From positions 49,862,401 to 49,926,400 of the forward strand of contig OY970830.1 of assembly GCA_963853835.1 (NCBI GenBank): 64,000 nucleotides of DNA, read 5' to 3'. Below the pieces are notes generated by a model, which did no database searches, had not been told where the DNA came from, and was given only the letters and a program-made list of their open reading frames with translations. The stretch comes from Calendula officinalis (Eukaryota; Streptophyta; Magnoliopsida; Asterales; Asteraceae). Below, in pieces: positions 22,001 through 31,100 of this stretch; the first letter of the stretch is position 1; every line of letters begins with the position of its first letter. A program made the translations under genes and the position numbers.

Positions 22001-22073
22001 TGGTCAAGAGATGAAGAATGATGATAAAATTCATGGTGGTGCTGTTGCTTCATCCTCAAAAACTGTCCAATGA
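19017..22073 (+). CDS. LINE ORF1 protein (DUF4283-like domain and CCHC zinc knuckle)
   Basis: A 1018-residue RNA-binding, gag-like protein expected to coat LINE RNA. The ATG at 19017 is the first of the open frame. The N-terminal ~540 residues are polar and mostly low complexity, with a helical-looking lysine-rich patch (about 195-225) and an acidic stretch (about 330-345). A DUF4283-like region spans about residues 545-630 (FSLMLYGYF...FFFFKF...ENGTWLVDNVPLIVSKW). The zinc knuckle is C729-x2-C732-x4-H737-x4-C742. An N/Q/K-rich linker follows, then an acidic C-terminus with YDDGWDGKYHIYEEQ. The frame is intact. Its stop overlaps the ORF2 start as ATGA (22070-22073), which suggests stop-restart coupling. 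It is long for a plant L1 ORF1, owing to the N-terminal extension. Confidence 0.92.
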   Translation: MTEPDHPPDRPVVMNRESSSLTGLLSEMAPTDLKVSGRLEVEGGHGSGWKEGRSVGMKGSVVQGSQPVKSTVTGVRRNVLRMPSLNEGSEMVKAGRKGMGSDNHVPIAASKANCSDRTIGLDSGVPIVTHILKRSEGPQVGVNCAVVGLQNGVPVVEVENKLQPSYNMNAEMGKIVSSVRHILSKVGEDMNIVYDDPETVRRIHIIKKAIKKKLFDKMVGLGLIEESEASQIVTCLSSKSRSFKKIVSSYNPVASKESEAGAVTPSQSSINVSTPNCHHFSPAQIRKQVRAQVLESVEQASIVGMDISVDKKRKMVEQKFKSSKTAVLEEENSDDSETEDVYMEEKDQLGSAVCNPTHAKAGSDVEGLNHHFSASSHDVIGCTVMTTCNADVSPVAYQIETNTVHYPITGDPGLSLEKGDNLLKSPGNNTVVIGNAVIDALNSGYSISGNDSEDHTDIEMEDRTGHVIVNNVVNSSVGKSVNDRVAVPKPVNVWDKNKSKGSSFVDMFKKNSENAELKMDYSPPVKLGNGGKRVFMISDDLKRSKTTFSLMLYGYFIGTSMDFVKVSYSLERMWRAYDLLEITKNGAGFFFFKFKSEEGMNSVLENGTWLVDNVPLIVSKWESGVCLQRIEPSKISVWVCFHDIPLEMWYGPGLGRIASGVGKPLLMDKMTQERCLNRSGRMGYARILVEVDAVDELPDELELMYPEDSPNPGKIVKLKVSYQWKPPLCTFCKVFGHSYKNCKDRPKTEEELAILANKKVAVNQIDKSGGDEDGFQEVGRRNRIVKNSVNVNNNNNTPGRKSVFSRLNLGNQRNYGRYGNNQSTMVQNRQNQQKVQGNQRKDPVNLQKQVPKKVNNMRYVPKNSNGNPSISVSKDVSVPKEVPVQGNDNSKNKGKSKVDSRNKTGQVDDVPVSNSFASLEEVEEEYDDGWDGKYHIYEEQKKEVLYYLENKIIPLVDIFNSWSTGQYEFYLDACEEFGVDPDMVLDDVGSVTNGVGQEMKNDDKIHGGAVASSSKTVQ

Positions 22074-23143
22074 TTTTAAAAACCATGGCTTGGAATGTTA
22101 GGGGCTTTAATAAGGCTGCCAGTCAAGATGAGGTTAATCAGGTTATTTTTGATGAAAACATTAATATTTGTTCTGTTTTAGAGTCCCATGTCAAGAAGAA
22201 AAATATGGATTGGGTGTGTAATCGGGTGTTTGGTAACTGGAATTGGATTTCCAATTCTGATTTAAGCTTAAGTGGTGCCAGGATAATTGTTGCTTGGGAT
22301 CCAAATTTAGCTAATATCATGGTTATTGATCAACACCCTCAAGTTATGCACTGTTTTATTGAGCCTTCAAATGGTAAACCAGGGTATTATTGTTCTTTTA
22401 TTTATGCTCATCATAGGAGGAATATTAGAGCACAAATTTGGGAGAATCTTATTGCTTTTAGTTTCACTGTTAAAGACAAACCTTGGGTGTTGTTGGGTGA
22501 TTTTAACTCTGCTTTGGATCCTAGTGAATTATCTAAGGGATCTAGTAGTATGAGTAGAAGCATGGTTGATTTTGCTGAATGTGTGGCCAATATTGAGGTG
22601 GATGATTTATGCTTTTCTGGTTTGAAATTCACTTGGAAGAAAAGTCCTAACAAGGATGATAGTCTTCTTAAGAAGCTTGATAGAATTATGGTGAATTATG
22701 AGTTTTTGAAGATTTATCCGGATGCAAATGCTATGTTTCTTCCCTTTTTATCTTCTGACCATAGTTCTTGTATTCTGAATATTTCTTCTGCCAAGAGAGA
22801 TAAGCCTAAAGCTTTTAAATTTCCTAATTTCTTAGCTAATAAAAAGGAATTTATTCCTCTTGTTAAAGACTTATGGAATAATGAGCTGATTGGGTTTGAT
22901 ATGTATAAACTTGTCACAAACTTAAAAGCTTTGAAGAAACCTCTTAGGGCTTTGCTCAGAAAACAAGGGAACTTACACCAAAAAGTGGATAATTTGAGAA
23001 CTGCTTTGAAAGATGTTCAGGCTGCTATGGTCTCTAGTCCTCATGATCCTGTTTTGAGGGATAAAGAGGTGTCTTGTCTTAAGACCTATAATGAAGCTAT
23101 GATAGATGAAGAGGTTTTTTTGAAGCAGAAAGCAAAGGTTGAG

Positions 23144-23146
23144 TGA
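23144..23146 (+). other. Nonsense codon in E3 ORF2
   Basis: TGA in the context GTTGAG-TGA-TTAAAAGAG. E1 reads GTTGAG-TGG-CTTAGGGAA at the same place. A single G-to-A change would explain it. It falls between the endonuclease and the reverse transcriptase. Confidence 0.9.
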
Positions 23147-24247
23147 TTAAAAGAGGGTGATCATAATACCAAATATTTTCATAAAGTTATCAGAGGAAGG
23201 ATTAATAGGAACAGGATTATTATGATTCAAGATATGGAGGGTAGAGTGTTCCATGGAAATGAGGTTGCTGGTCAATTTATTACTCATTTTAAGAATATTT
23301 TGGGTACTTCTAGTACCACTATTCCTATTAGTAATCCTGACAGCCTTTTTGGCAGAAAACTCTCTGATCACTGTGCTAATTTTATGATTAGACCTGTGAG
23401 TAAGGATGAAGTGAAGGCAGCTCTTTTTGACATCTGTGATGATAAGGCCCCAGGCCCTGATGGTTACTCTTCAAAGTTTTTTAAAGCCTCTTGGACTATT
23501 ATTGGTGATGATGTGTTTAAGGCAGTCAAGCAATTTTTTGAATCTGGGAAGTTGTTAAAAGAAGTGAATGCAACAAGTATTGCTTTAGTGCCTAAGATTA
23601 GTAATCCTTTAAAAGTTTCTGATTTCAGGCCTATAGCTTGTTGTAATGTGGTGTATAAATGCAATAGTAAGGTTATCACAAATAGAATTAAAAATTCTCT
23701 TAATGACCTTGTTGATGAAAACCAAAGTGCTTTCATCCCTGGTAGACAAATCAGTGATAACATTCTTTTGTCTCAGGAGTTATTGAGAAATTATCACACT
23801 GACAGGGGTCCTTCTAAGTGTGCTATGAAGATTGATATTCAGAAGGCTTATGACACGGTTGAATGGTGTTTTTTAAGGAATATTTTATTATTCTTTGGGT
23901 TTCATCCATGGATGGTCCATTTGATAATGGAATGTACCTCCACAACATCTTTTATGATAAATGTTAATGGTGACTTTAAGGGGTTTTTTAAAGGGAAAAG
24001 GGGATTGAGGCAGGGTGATCCTATGTCACCCTACCTGTTTACCCTTGTTATGGAGGTTCTAAATTTGATTTTAAAGAGGCAAATTTTGGAGGATGGAGGT
24101 TTTAAGTTTCATAGGAAATGTGAAGAGCTTAAAATTACTCATCTATGTTTTGCTGATGACCTCTTACTGTTTTGTAATGGAGATAGCAGGTCTGTCTCAG
24201 TTATTAAAAAAGGTTTAGAGGAATTTAGTTCTGTGTCTGGTTTGATT

Positions 24248-24253
24248 CCCTAG
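24248..24253 (+). other. Frameshift in E3 ORF2
   Basis: One extra base relative to E1 around CCC-TAG: 58 nt between ATT and CATACTAGG-like text instead of 57. The downstream ORF2 frame is shifted by +1 and stays open to 25757. It lies just after the RT FADD region. Confidence 0.85.
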
Positions 24254-25749
24254 TCAGCAGAAAAGCACTATATTTTTTTGTAATGTTAAACCTCATACTA
24301 GGTTAAATATTACTGAAATTCTGCCTTTTTTTGTTGGTACTCTACCTGTTAGGTATTTAGGAGTACCTTTGATATCTTCTAAACTGTTTGTGAAAGACTG
24401 TAGCAGCCTGGTGGATAAAGTGAAAAAGAGGTTGCTTGACTGGAAAAATAAATCCCTCTCATTTGCTGGCAGATTACTCCTTATTAAATCAGTCCTCAGC
24501 TCCATGCAGGTGTACTGGTCTTCTATGTTCTTATTGCCAAAGTCTATTTCTCAAGATATTGAAAGACTTTTGAGAGGATTCCTTTGGTGTCATGGTGAGA
24601 TGAGAAGAGGCAGGGCTAAAGTTAAATGGGAAGATGTTTGTACTCCTAAATGTCAAGGGGGTCTGGGGTTAAAGGTTCTTCATACTTGGAATAAGGCTTT
24701 GGTTGCTAAACATATTTGGAATATTGTAAGCAATAAAGAGTCTTTATGGGTCAAGTGGATTAATGAGGTTAGACTCAAAGATAGAAACTTTTGGTCTTTA
24801 GCATCTCCTGCAAATGTTTGTTGGAGTTGGAGGAGTATTTTGAAATGCAGAGCAGAAATTAGGAAACATTTTGTGTACAGGATTGGAGATGGAAAGAACA
24901 CATCTGCTTGGTTTGACAATTGGCACCCAAGTGGTCCTTTGTGTAAGTTCATATCTCATAGGGATATGTATGATGGTGGTTTGTTAGCAAGCTGTACTGT
25001 GCATGACATTATTCAGAATGGGGAATGGAGGATTCCTTTGGATTGGTTTACCAAATTCCCCATGTTTTTTGAAGTCCAACCTCCCCTCATTGTCAATGAC
25101 AGACAGGACAGAGTCTTATGGAAAAAGTTGAATGATAGGTGTATCCCTTTCTCTGTGTCTGAAGCTTGGAATGTGGTGAGGGAAAGTTCTGATTATGTTT
25201 TTTGGTCAAACTGGGTTTGGTTCAGTCAGAACATACCTAGGCATTCTTTTATCCTTTGGTTGGTCTTTCTGCAGAAGTTGAAAACTCAGGATAAACTTAT
25301 GGAGGATAAGGATATGGAGGATGTTAGGTGTACTTTCTGCAAATTGCAATTAGATACACATGATCACCTTTTCTTTGAATGTGACTATCCAGCTACAATT
25401 TGGGACATTATGAAGAATATGTGTAGGCTGGATTTCATGCCCAATAAGTGGTCTTATTTGGTTATGAATTTGGAAAGAATTCCTGTTAGTCAGTCCATAT
25501 GGAGTATTGTACAGAGGTTAGTGTTAGCAGCCTCTGTATACTATATATGGCAAGAAAGGAATTTGAGGATGTTCCAAGGAAAGCACAGATCTGCTGAAGA
25601 TCTTTGTGGTCTAATCAAAAACTCTGTTAGCCTAAGACTTATGGGGTTAAATATTAGAAGATCTAAACAATCTGTGTTGGTTGCTGATATTTGGAATTTT
25701 AACCTGATGAAGGAGGGAATTTTTACTTCTTGTTCTGACCATAATGATA

Positions 25750-27108
25750 ATGACTGATTATTTTTGGAAATGGTGTAACAATTTTTGCAAAATTGTTTTA
25801 GTTACCTGGTTATGTTTGGCAGCAGAGGGGTATTATGGTCTTTTGCCCATTTTTTTTAGGATTTTATGTGGGGCTTATTGGTATTTTTTTGGAATTTTTC
25901 AAAATTTTTGTGAAATTTTTTGGAGATATTATGATAGCTTTGGTATTTATCAAAGTTACAACTGGAAAATTCTTGATTTTCAAGGGTTTTATGTTATTTT
26001 AGAGCTGCAGAGGGACATTTTGGGTATTTCCAGCCATATGTTGAAGATGGACTCTTTTGTGCAGTCTTGGATTATTCTTGTTTATTTTTCTGGTTTTTTG
26101 AAGATTTTTATGATTTTTTCTAGGAATCTTGGCTCATTGGGCCTTAATACCAACAACTGCTATGAGCTGCAATGCATAAAGGAAAGTCGTAACTTACTGA
26201 TTTTTTTGTGCATTTTAAGTGTGAGCTGCAGTTTCTGTTTTATATTTTTTGCAGATAATATATGGCTTTTATTTGGAATGTTGCTTGTTGCTGATATTGA
26301 GATTGAGGAGCATATGTACAGATACAAGTTGTGTGTTTTTAAGCATGAAATCAGGAGGGATTCTATTCCAAATCATGTGGGAATTGGTCATAGTCAGGAC
26401 ATAATTAGTCATAGATGTGATGTGATGAATTTCTTGTGGTTTTGGAACCTTCCTGATTGTATGCCCTCTGGATACATTTTGCAACTTAGAGGCTGTTTGA
26501 CTTTGCTGAAGTCAAATTTGGATGTGGGTTTATTGAGCAGATTTGAAGACTGGGCCACTTTTTTGATTGCTATTTGGGCTAATATGGAGTGGACTGTTTT
26601 GAGTTGTAATGGTATGATTCTTTGTCATACCATTGTGGGTCCAATTTTGACTTTCTTTGAGTCAAAATTGAGCCTTAACTCTGTTTTGGACATGTTTGAT
26701 GATGATGATGATTTGAGGCTTACGTTATGGGTCTGTTATGATTATTCTATGAGGTTGTTGACTTTTTCTGGGTCAACATCCTGCATTGCTTCCAATTCAA
26801 TCTGTTTTGGTGGTAATGTCCATAGTAATGAGCTGTTGTTGACTTTTTGTGAGTCAAATTTGAAAAAGAAGTGTGCAAATGGGATGTTTTTCTCTATCAA
26901 TATTGAAGATAAGACATACAAGATCTGGACCAGTTTTGAAGACCTAGGCATCCTTGATAGATTTGGTTTATTGGTTTATTCTAGTGATTATTATTTAAAT
27001 GTTTTGTGTTCTAGAAACGAGCTAGGCTATAGAGTTATGCTTTTGTTATTGGCCTTGTTCCCAAAACATGTGTTGGGAGGCCAATTAGGTTTGTTCAAGA
27101 TGTGGTAG
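25750..27108 (+). CDS. Candidate LINE ORF3, E3 copy
   Basis: An open frame of about 452 codons, in the +1 frame relative to the end of ORF2, as in E1. ATG 25750 overlaps the ORF2 stop (25755-25757) by 8 nt; a second in-frame ATG is at 25744. The stop is TAG at 27106-27108. It aligns with the E1 frame at ELQR-x-I-x-GI-x-SH-x-LKM, the TNN-x-Y-x-L-x-CIK block, GIGHSQD...RCDV, the LTF-x-ES/GS motifs, CFGGNVHS and the C-terminus GYRVM-x-LLL-x-LFPKHVLGGQL. It lacks 41 codons carrying two of the hairpin motifs. I do not recognise the family. The conserved frame, start overlap, stop and C-terminus support translation; the neutral-looking middle argues for weak constraint. Confidence 0.5.
   Translation: MTDYFWKWCNNFCKIVLVTWLCLAAEGYYGLLPIFFRILCGAYWYFFGIFQNFCEIFWRYYDSFGIYQSYNWKILDFQGFYVILELQRDILGISSHMLKMDSFVQSWIILVYFSGFLKIFMIFSRNLGSLGLNTNNCYELQCIKESRNLLIFLCILSVSCSFCFIFFADNIWLLFGMLLVADIEIEEHMYRYKLCVFKHEIRRDSIPNHVGIGHSQDIISHRCDVMNFLWFWNLPDCMPSGYILQLRGCLTLLKSNLDVGLLSRFEDWATFLIAIWANMEWTVLSCNGMILCHTIVGPILTFFESKLSLNSVLDMFDDDDDLRLTLWVCYDYSMRLLTFSGSTSCIASNSICFGGNVHSNELLLTFCESNLKKKCANGMFFSINIEDKTYKIWTSFEDLGILDRFGLLVYSSDYYLNVLCSRNELGYRVMLLLLALFPKHVLGGQLGLFKMW
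26496..26857 (+). other. Series of four TTGAC...GTCAA inverted repeats (E3)
   Basis: Stems lie at 26496-26516 (8-bp arms, TGCTG loop), 26642-26670 (11-bp perfect arms), 26756-26778 (7 bp) and 26839-26857 (6 bp). Their TTG cores are in the ORF3 frame. The first-to-second spacing (150 nt) and the third-to-fourth spacing (81 nt) are the same as for the matching E1 copies. Two E1 copies are missing here through a 123-nt in-frame difference. Confidence 0.75.
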
Positions 27109-27122
27109 TTTTTACCCATCTT
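27097..27122 (+). other. Stem-loop spanning the ORF3 stop codon (E3)
   Basis: AAGATG pairs with CATCTT and GGTA with TACC, with the bulged T at 27103 and a GTTTT loop. It matches the E1 structure at 5111-5134 and gains one base pair. Confidence 0.55.
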
Positions 27123-27154
27123 CGTTTGTACTTTCTTTTAGTTTTGTTTTTGCC

Positions 27155-27188
27155 GGGTTTAGCCCTTTACCCAAAAAAAAAAAAAAAA
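27155..27188 (+). other. LINE 3' terminal hairpin and poly(A) tail (E3)
   Basis: GGGT-TTA-GCCC at 27155-27165, followed by TTTACCC and 16 A residues (27173-27188). The last As may belong to the target-site duplication. Confidence 0.7.
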
Positions 27189-27199
27189 CCCATAACCAT
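27187..27199 (+). repeat. Target-site duplication, right copy (E3)
   Basis: AACCCATAACCAT, matching 18862-18874. Its first two bases cannot be told apart from the A tail. Confidence 0.75.
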
Positions 27200-28175
27200 G
27201 GCCCTTGAACCATTATAACCACTAGATGTCCATAATTTATACCGATGGCCCTTGAACCATTATTACTACTAGCCATGACCAATAGCCTATACATATCCAT
27301 TTTACAAGTAATAGGTGTCCATAACCCATAACCAAGGCCATTGAACCATTATAACCACTACATGTCCATAACTCATATCGATGGCCCTTAAACCATTATA
27401 ATTACTAGTCATGGCAATAGCCTATAGATATCCATTTTACAAGTAATAGGTGTCCATAACCCACAACCATGGCCCTTGAACCATTATAACCACTAGATGT
27501 CCATAACTCATATCGATTGCCCTTGAACCATTATAACTACTAGCCATGACCAATAGCCTATAGATATCCATTTTACAAGTAATAGGTGTCCATAACCCAT
27601 AACCATGGTCCTTGAACCAATATAACCACTAGATGTCCATAAATGATACAGACGACCCTTGAACCATTATAACTACTAGCCATGTCCAATGGCCTACAGA
27701 TATCCATTTTACAAGTAATAGGCGTCCATAACCCATAACCATGGTCCTTGAACCATTATACCACTAGATGTCCATAACTGATAGTGATGGCCCTTGAACC
27801 ATTATAACTACTAGCCATGACCAATAGCCTATAGATATGCATTTTACAAGTAATAGGGGTCCATAACCCATAACCAAGGCCATTGAATCATTATAACCAC
27901 TACATGTCCATAACTCATATCGATGGCCCTTGAACCATTATAACTACTAGCCATGACCAATAGCCTATAGATATCTATTTTACAAGTAATAGGTGTCCAT
28001 AACCCATAACCATGGTCCTTGAACCATTATGACCACTAGATGTCCATAACTGATACTGATGGCCCTTGAACCATTATAACTACTAGCCATGACCAATAGC
28101 CTATTGATATCCATTTTACAAGTAATAGGTGTCCATAACCCATAACGATGGCCCTTGAACCATTATAACTACTAG

Positions 28176-31100
28176 CCACGAGCAATGGACTACAAATATG
28201 CATTTTACAAGTAATAGGTGTCCATAACCCTTAACCAAGGCCATTGAATCATTATAACCACTACATGTCCATAACCCATAACCAGGGCCCTTAAACCATT
28301 ATAACTAGTAGCCATGACCAATAGCCTATAGATATCCATTTAAAAGTAATAGGAGTCCATAACCCATAACCATGGCCCTTGAACCATTATAACCACTTGA
28401 TGTCCATAACTGATACTGATGGCCCTTGAACCATTATACAACTAGATGTCCATAACTGATACTGATGGCCCTTGAACCATTATAACTACTAGCCATGACC
28501 AATAGCCTATACATATCCATTTTACAAGTAATAGGTGTCCATAACCCATAACCATGGCCCTTGAACCATTATAACCACCAGATGTCCATAACTCATACCG
28601 ATGGCCCTTGAACCATTATAACTACTAGCCATGACCAATAGCCTATACATATCCATTTTACAAGTAATAGGTGTCCATGACCCATAGCCATGGCCCTTGA
28701 ACCATTATAACCACTAGATGTCCATAACTCATACTGATGGCCCTTGAACCGTTATAACTGCTAGCCATGACCAATAGCCTATAGATATCCATTTTACAAG
28801 TAATAGGTGTCCATAACCCATAACCATGGTCCTTGAACCATTATAACCACTAGATGTCCATAACTGATACCGATGGCCCTTGAACCATTATAACTACTAG
28901 CCATGACCAATAGCCTATACATATCCATTTTACAAGTAATAGGTGTCCATAACCCATAACCATGGCCCTTGAACCATTATAACCACTAGATGTCCATAAC
29001 TCATGCCGATGGCCCTTGAACAATTATAACTACTAGCCATGACCAATAGCCTATACATATCCATTTTACAAGTAATAGGTGTCCATAACCCATGACCATG
29101 GCCCTTGAACCATTATAACCACTAGATGTCCATAACTCATACCGATGGCCCTTGAACCATTATTACTACTAGCCAAGACCAATAGCCTATAGTTATCCAT
29201 ATTACAAGTAATAGGTGTCCATTACCCATAATCATGGCCCTTGAACCATTAAAACCACTAGATGTCCATAACTCATAGCGATGGCCCTTGAACCATTATA
29301 ACTACTAGCCATGACCAAATAGCCTATAGATATCCATTTTACAAGTAATAGGTGTCCATAACCCATAACCATGGTCCTTGTACCATTATAACCACTACAT
29401 GTCCATAACTCATATCGATGGTCCTTGAACCATTATACCTACTAGCCATGACCAGTACCCTATAGATATCCATTTTACAAGTAATAGGTGTCCATAACCC
29501 ATGACCATGGTCCTTGAACCATTATAACCACTTGATGTCCATAACTGATACCGATGGCCCTTCAACCATTATAACTACTAGCCATGACCAATAGCCTATA
29601 CATATCCATTTTACAAGTAATAGGTGTCCATAACTCATATCGATGGCCCTTGAACCATTATAGATATGCATTTTACAAGTAATAAGCGTCCATAACCCAT
29701 AACCAAGGACATTGAATCATTATAACCACTACATGTCCATAACTCATATCGATGGCCCTCGGACACTTATAACTACTAGCCTTGACCAATAGCCTATAGA
29801 TATCCATTTTACTAGTAATAGGTGTCCATAACCCATAACCATGGTCCTTGAACCATTATAACCAATAGATGTCCATAACTGATACTGATGGCTCTTGAAC
29901 CATTATAACTACAAGCCATGACCAATACCCTATAGATATCCATTTTACAAGTAATAGGTGTCGATAACCCATAACCATGGCCATTGAACCATTATAACCA
30001 CTAGATGTCCATAACTCATACCGATGGCCCTTGAACCATTATTACTACTATCCATGACCAATAGCCTATAGATATCCATTTTACAAGTAATAGGGGTCCA
30101 TAACCCATAACCATGGCCCTTGAACCATTATAACCACTAGATGTCCATAATTTATACCGATGGCCCTTGAACCATTATTACTACTAGCCATGACCAATAG
30201 CCTATACATATCCATTTTACAAGTAATAGGTGTCCATAACCCATAACCAAGGCCATTGAACCATTATAACCACTACATGTCCATAACTCATATCGATGGC
30301 CCTTAAACCATTATAATTACTAGTCATGGCAATAGCCTATAGATATCCATTTTACAAGTAATAGGTGTCCATAACCCACAACCATGGCCCTTGAACCATT
30401 ATAACCACTAGATGTCCATAACTCATATCGATGGCCCTTGAACTATTATAACTACTAGCCATGACCAATAGCCTATAGATATCCATTTTACAAGTAATAG
30501 GTGTCCATAACCCATAACCATGGTCCTTGAACCAATATAACCACTAGATGTCCATAAATGATACAGACGACCCTTGAACCATTATAACTACTAGCCATGT
30601 CCAATGGCCTACAGATATCCATTTTACAAGTAATAGGCGTCCATAACCCATAACCATGGTCCTTGAACCATTATACCACAAGATGTCCATAACTGATAGT
30701 GATGGCCCTTGAACCATTATAACTACTAGCCATGACCAATAGCCTATAGATATGCATTTTACAAGTAATAGGGGTCCATAACCCATAACCAAGGCCATTG
30801 AATCATTATAACCACTACATGTCCATAACTCATATCGATGGCCCTTGAACCATTATAACTACTAGCCATGACCAATAGCCTATAGATATCTATTTTACAA
30901 GTAATAGGTGTCCATAACCCATAACCATGGTCCTTGAACCATTATGACCACTAGATGTCCATAACTGATACTGATGGCCCTTGAACCATTATAACTACTA
31001 GCCATGACCAATAGCCTATTGATATCCATTTTACAAGTAATAGGTGTCCATAACCCATAACGATGGCCCTTGAACCATTATAACTACTAGCCACGAGCAA

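Larger units (their letters stand above)
22070..25757 (+). pseudogene. LINE ORF2 (endonuclease / RT / zf-RVT), broken by one stop and one frameshift
   Basis: About 1228 codons of ORF2, collinear with E1. The start is ATG 22070 (MILKTMAWNVRGFN), or the second ATG at 22085. The endonuclease motifs are all present: WNVRGFN, LESHV, YAHHRR, GDFN, FTWKK, LDRIM and SSDH. A TGG-to-TGA nonsense change at 23144-23146 (E1 has W) ends the first segment. The same frame continues through KAPGPDG, DIQKAYDTVEW, GLRQGDPMSPYLF and FADD (24149-24160). An extra C at 24248-24250 then shifts the frame (ATTCCC-TAG; E1 has ATTCCT-AGT), and the rest reads in the next frame to TGA 25755-25757. The zf-RVT motif CTFC...THDHLFFEC is intact near 25330-25380. 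With these two lesions a full protein is not expected. Confidence 0.93.
18875..27188 (+). mobile_element. LINE copy E3 (L1-type), apparently full length
   Basis: An 8.3-kb element with a short 5' leader, ORF1, ORF2, a third frame, terminal hairpins and a 16-nt A tail (27173-27188). It is clearly diverged from E1/E2 but collinear with them, so it represents another member or subfamily. It is flanked by a 13-bp duplication in the satellite. ORF2 carries one nonsense codon and one frameshift, so it is probably no longer autonomous, while ORF1 and ORF3 are intact. Confidence 0.95.

Noticed and set aside
26700..26712. GAT microsatellite in E3 as a separate repeat feature
   Set aside because: Only a few units inside the third frame (a short D-run); too small to be informative.
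18862..27199. E3 as an LTR retrotransposon or DNA transposon
   Set aside because: There are no long terminal repeats, terminal inverted repeats or integrase/transposase; it ends in poly(A) with a short target duplication and has an AP-endonuclease.
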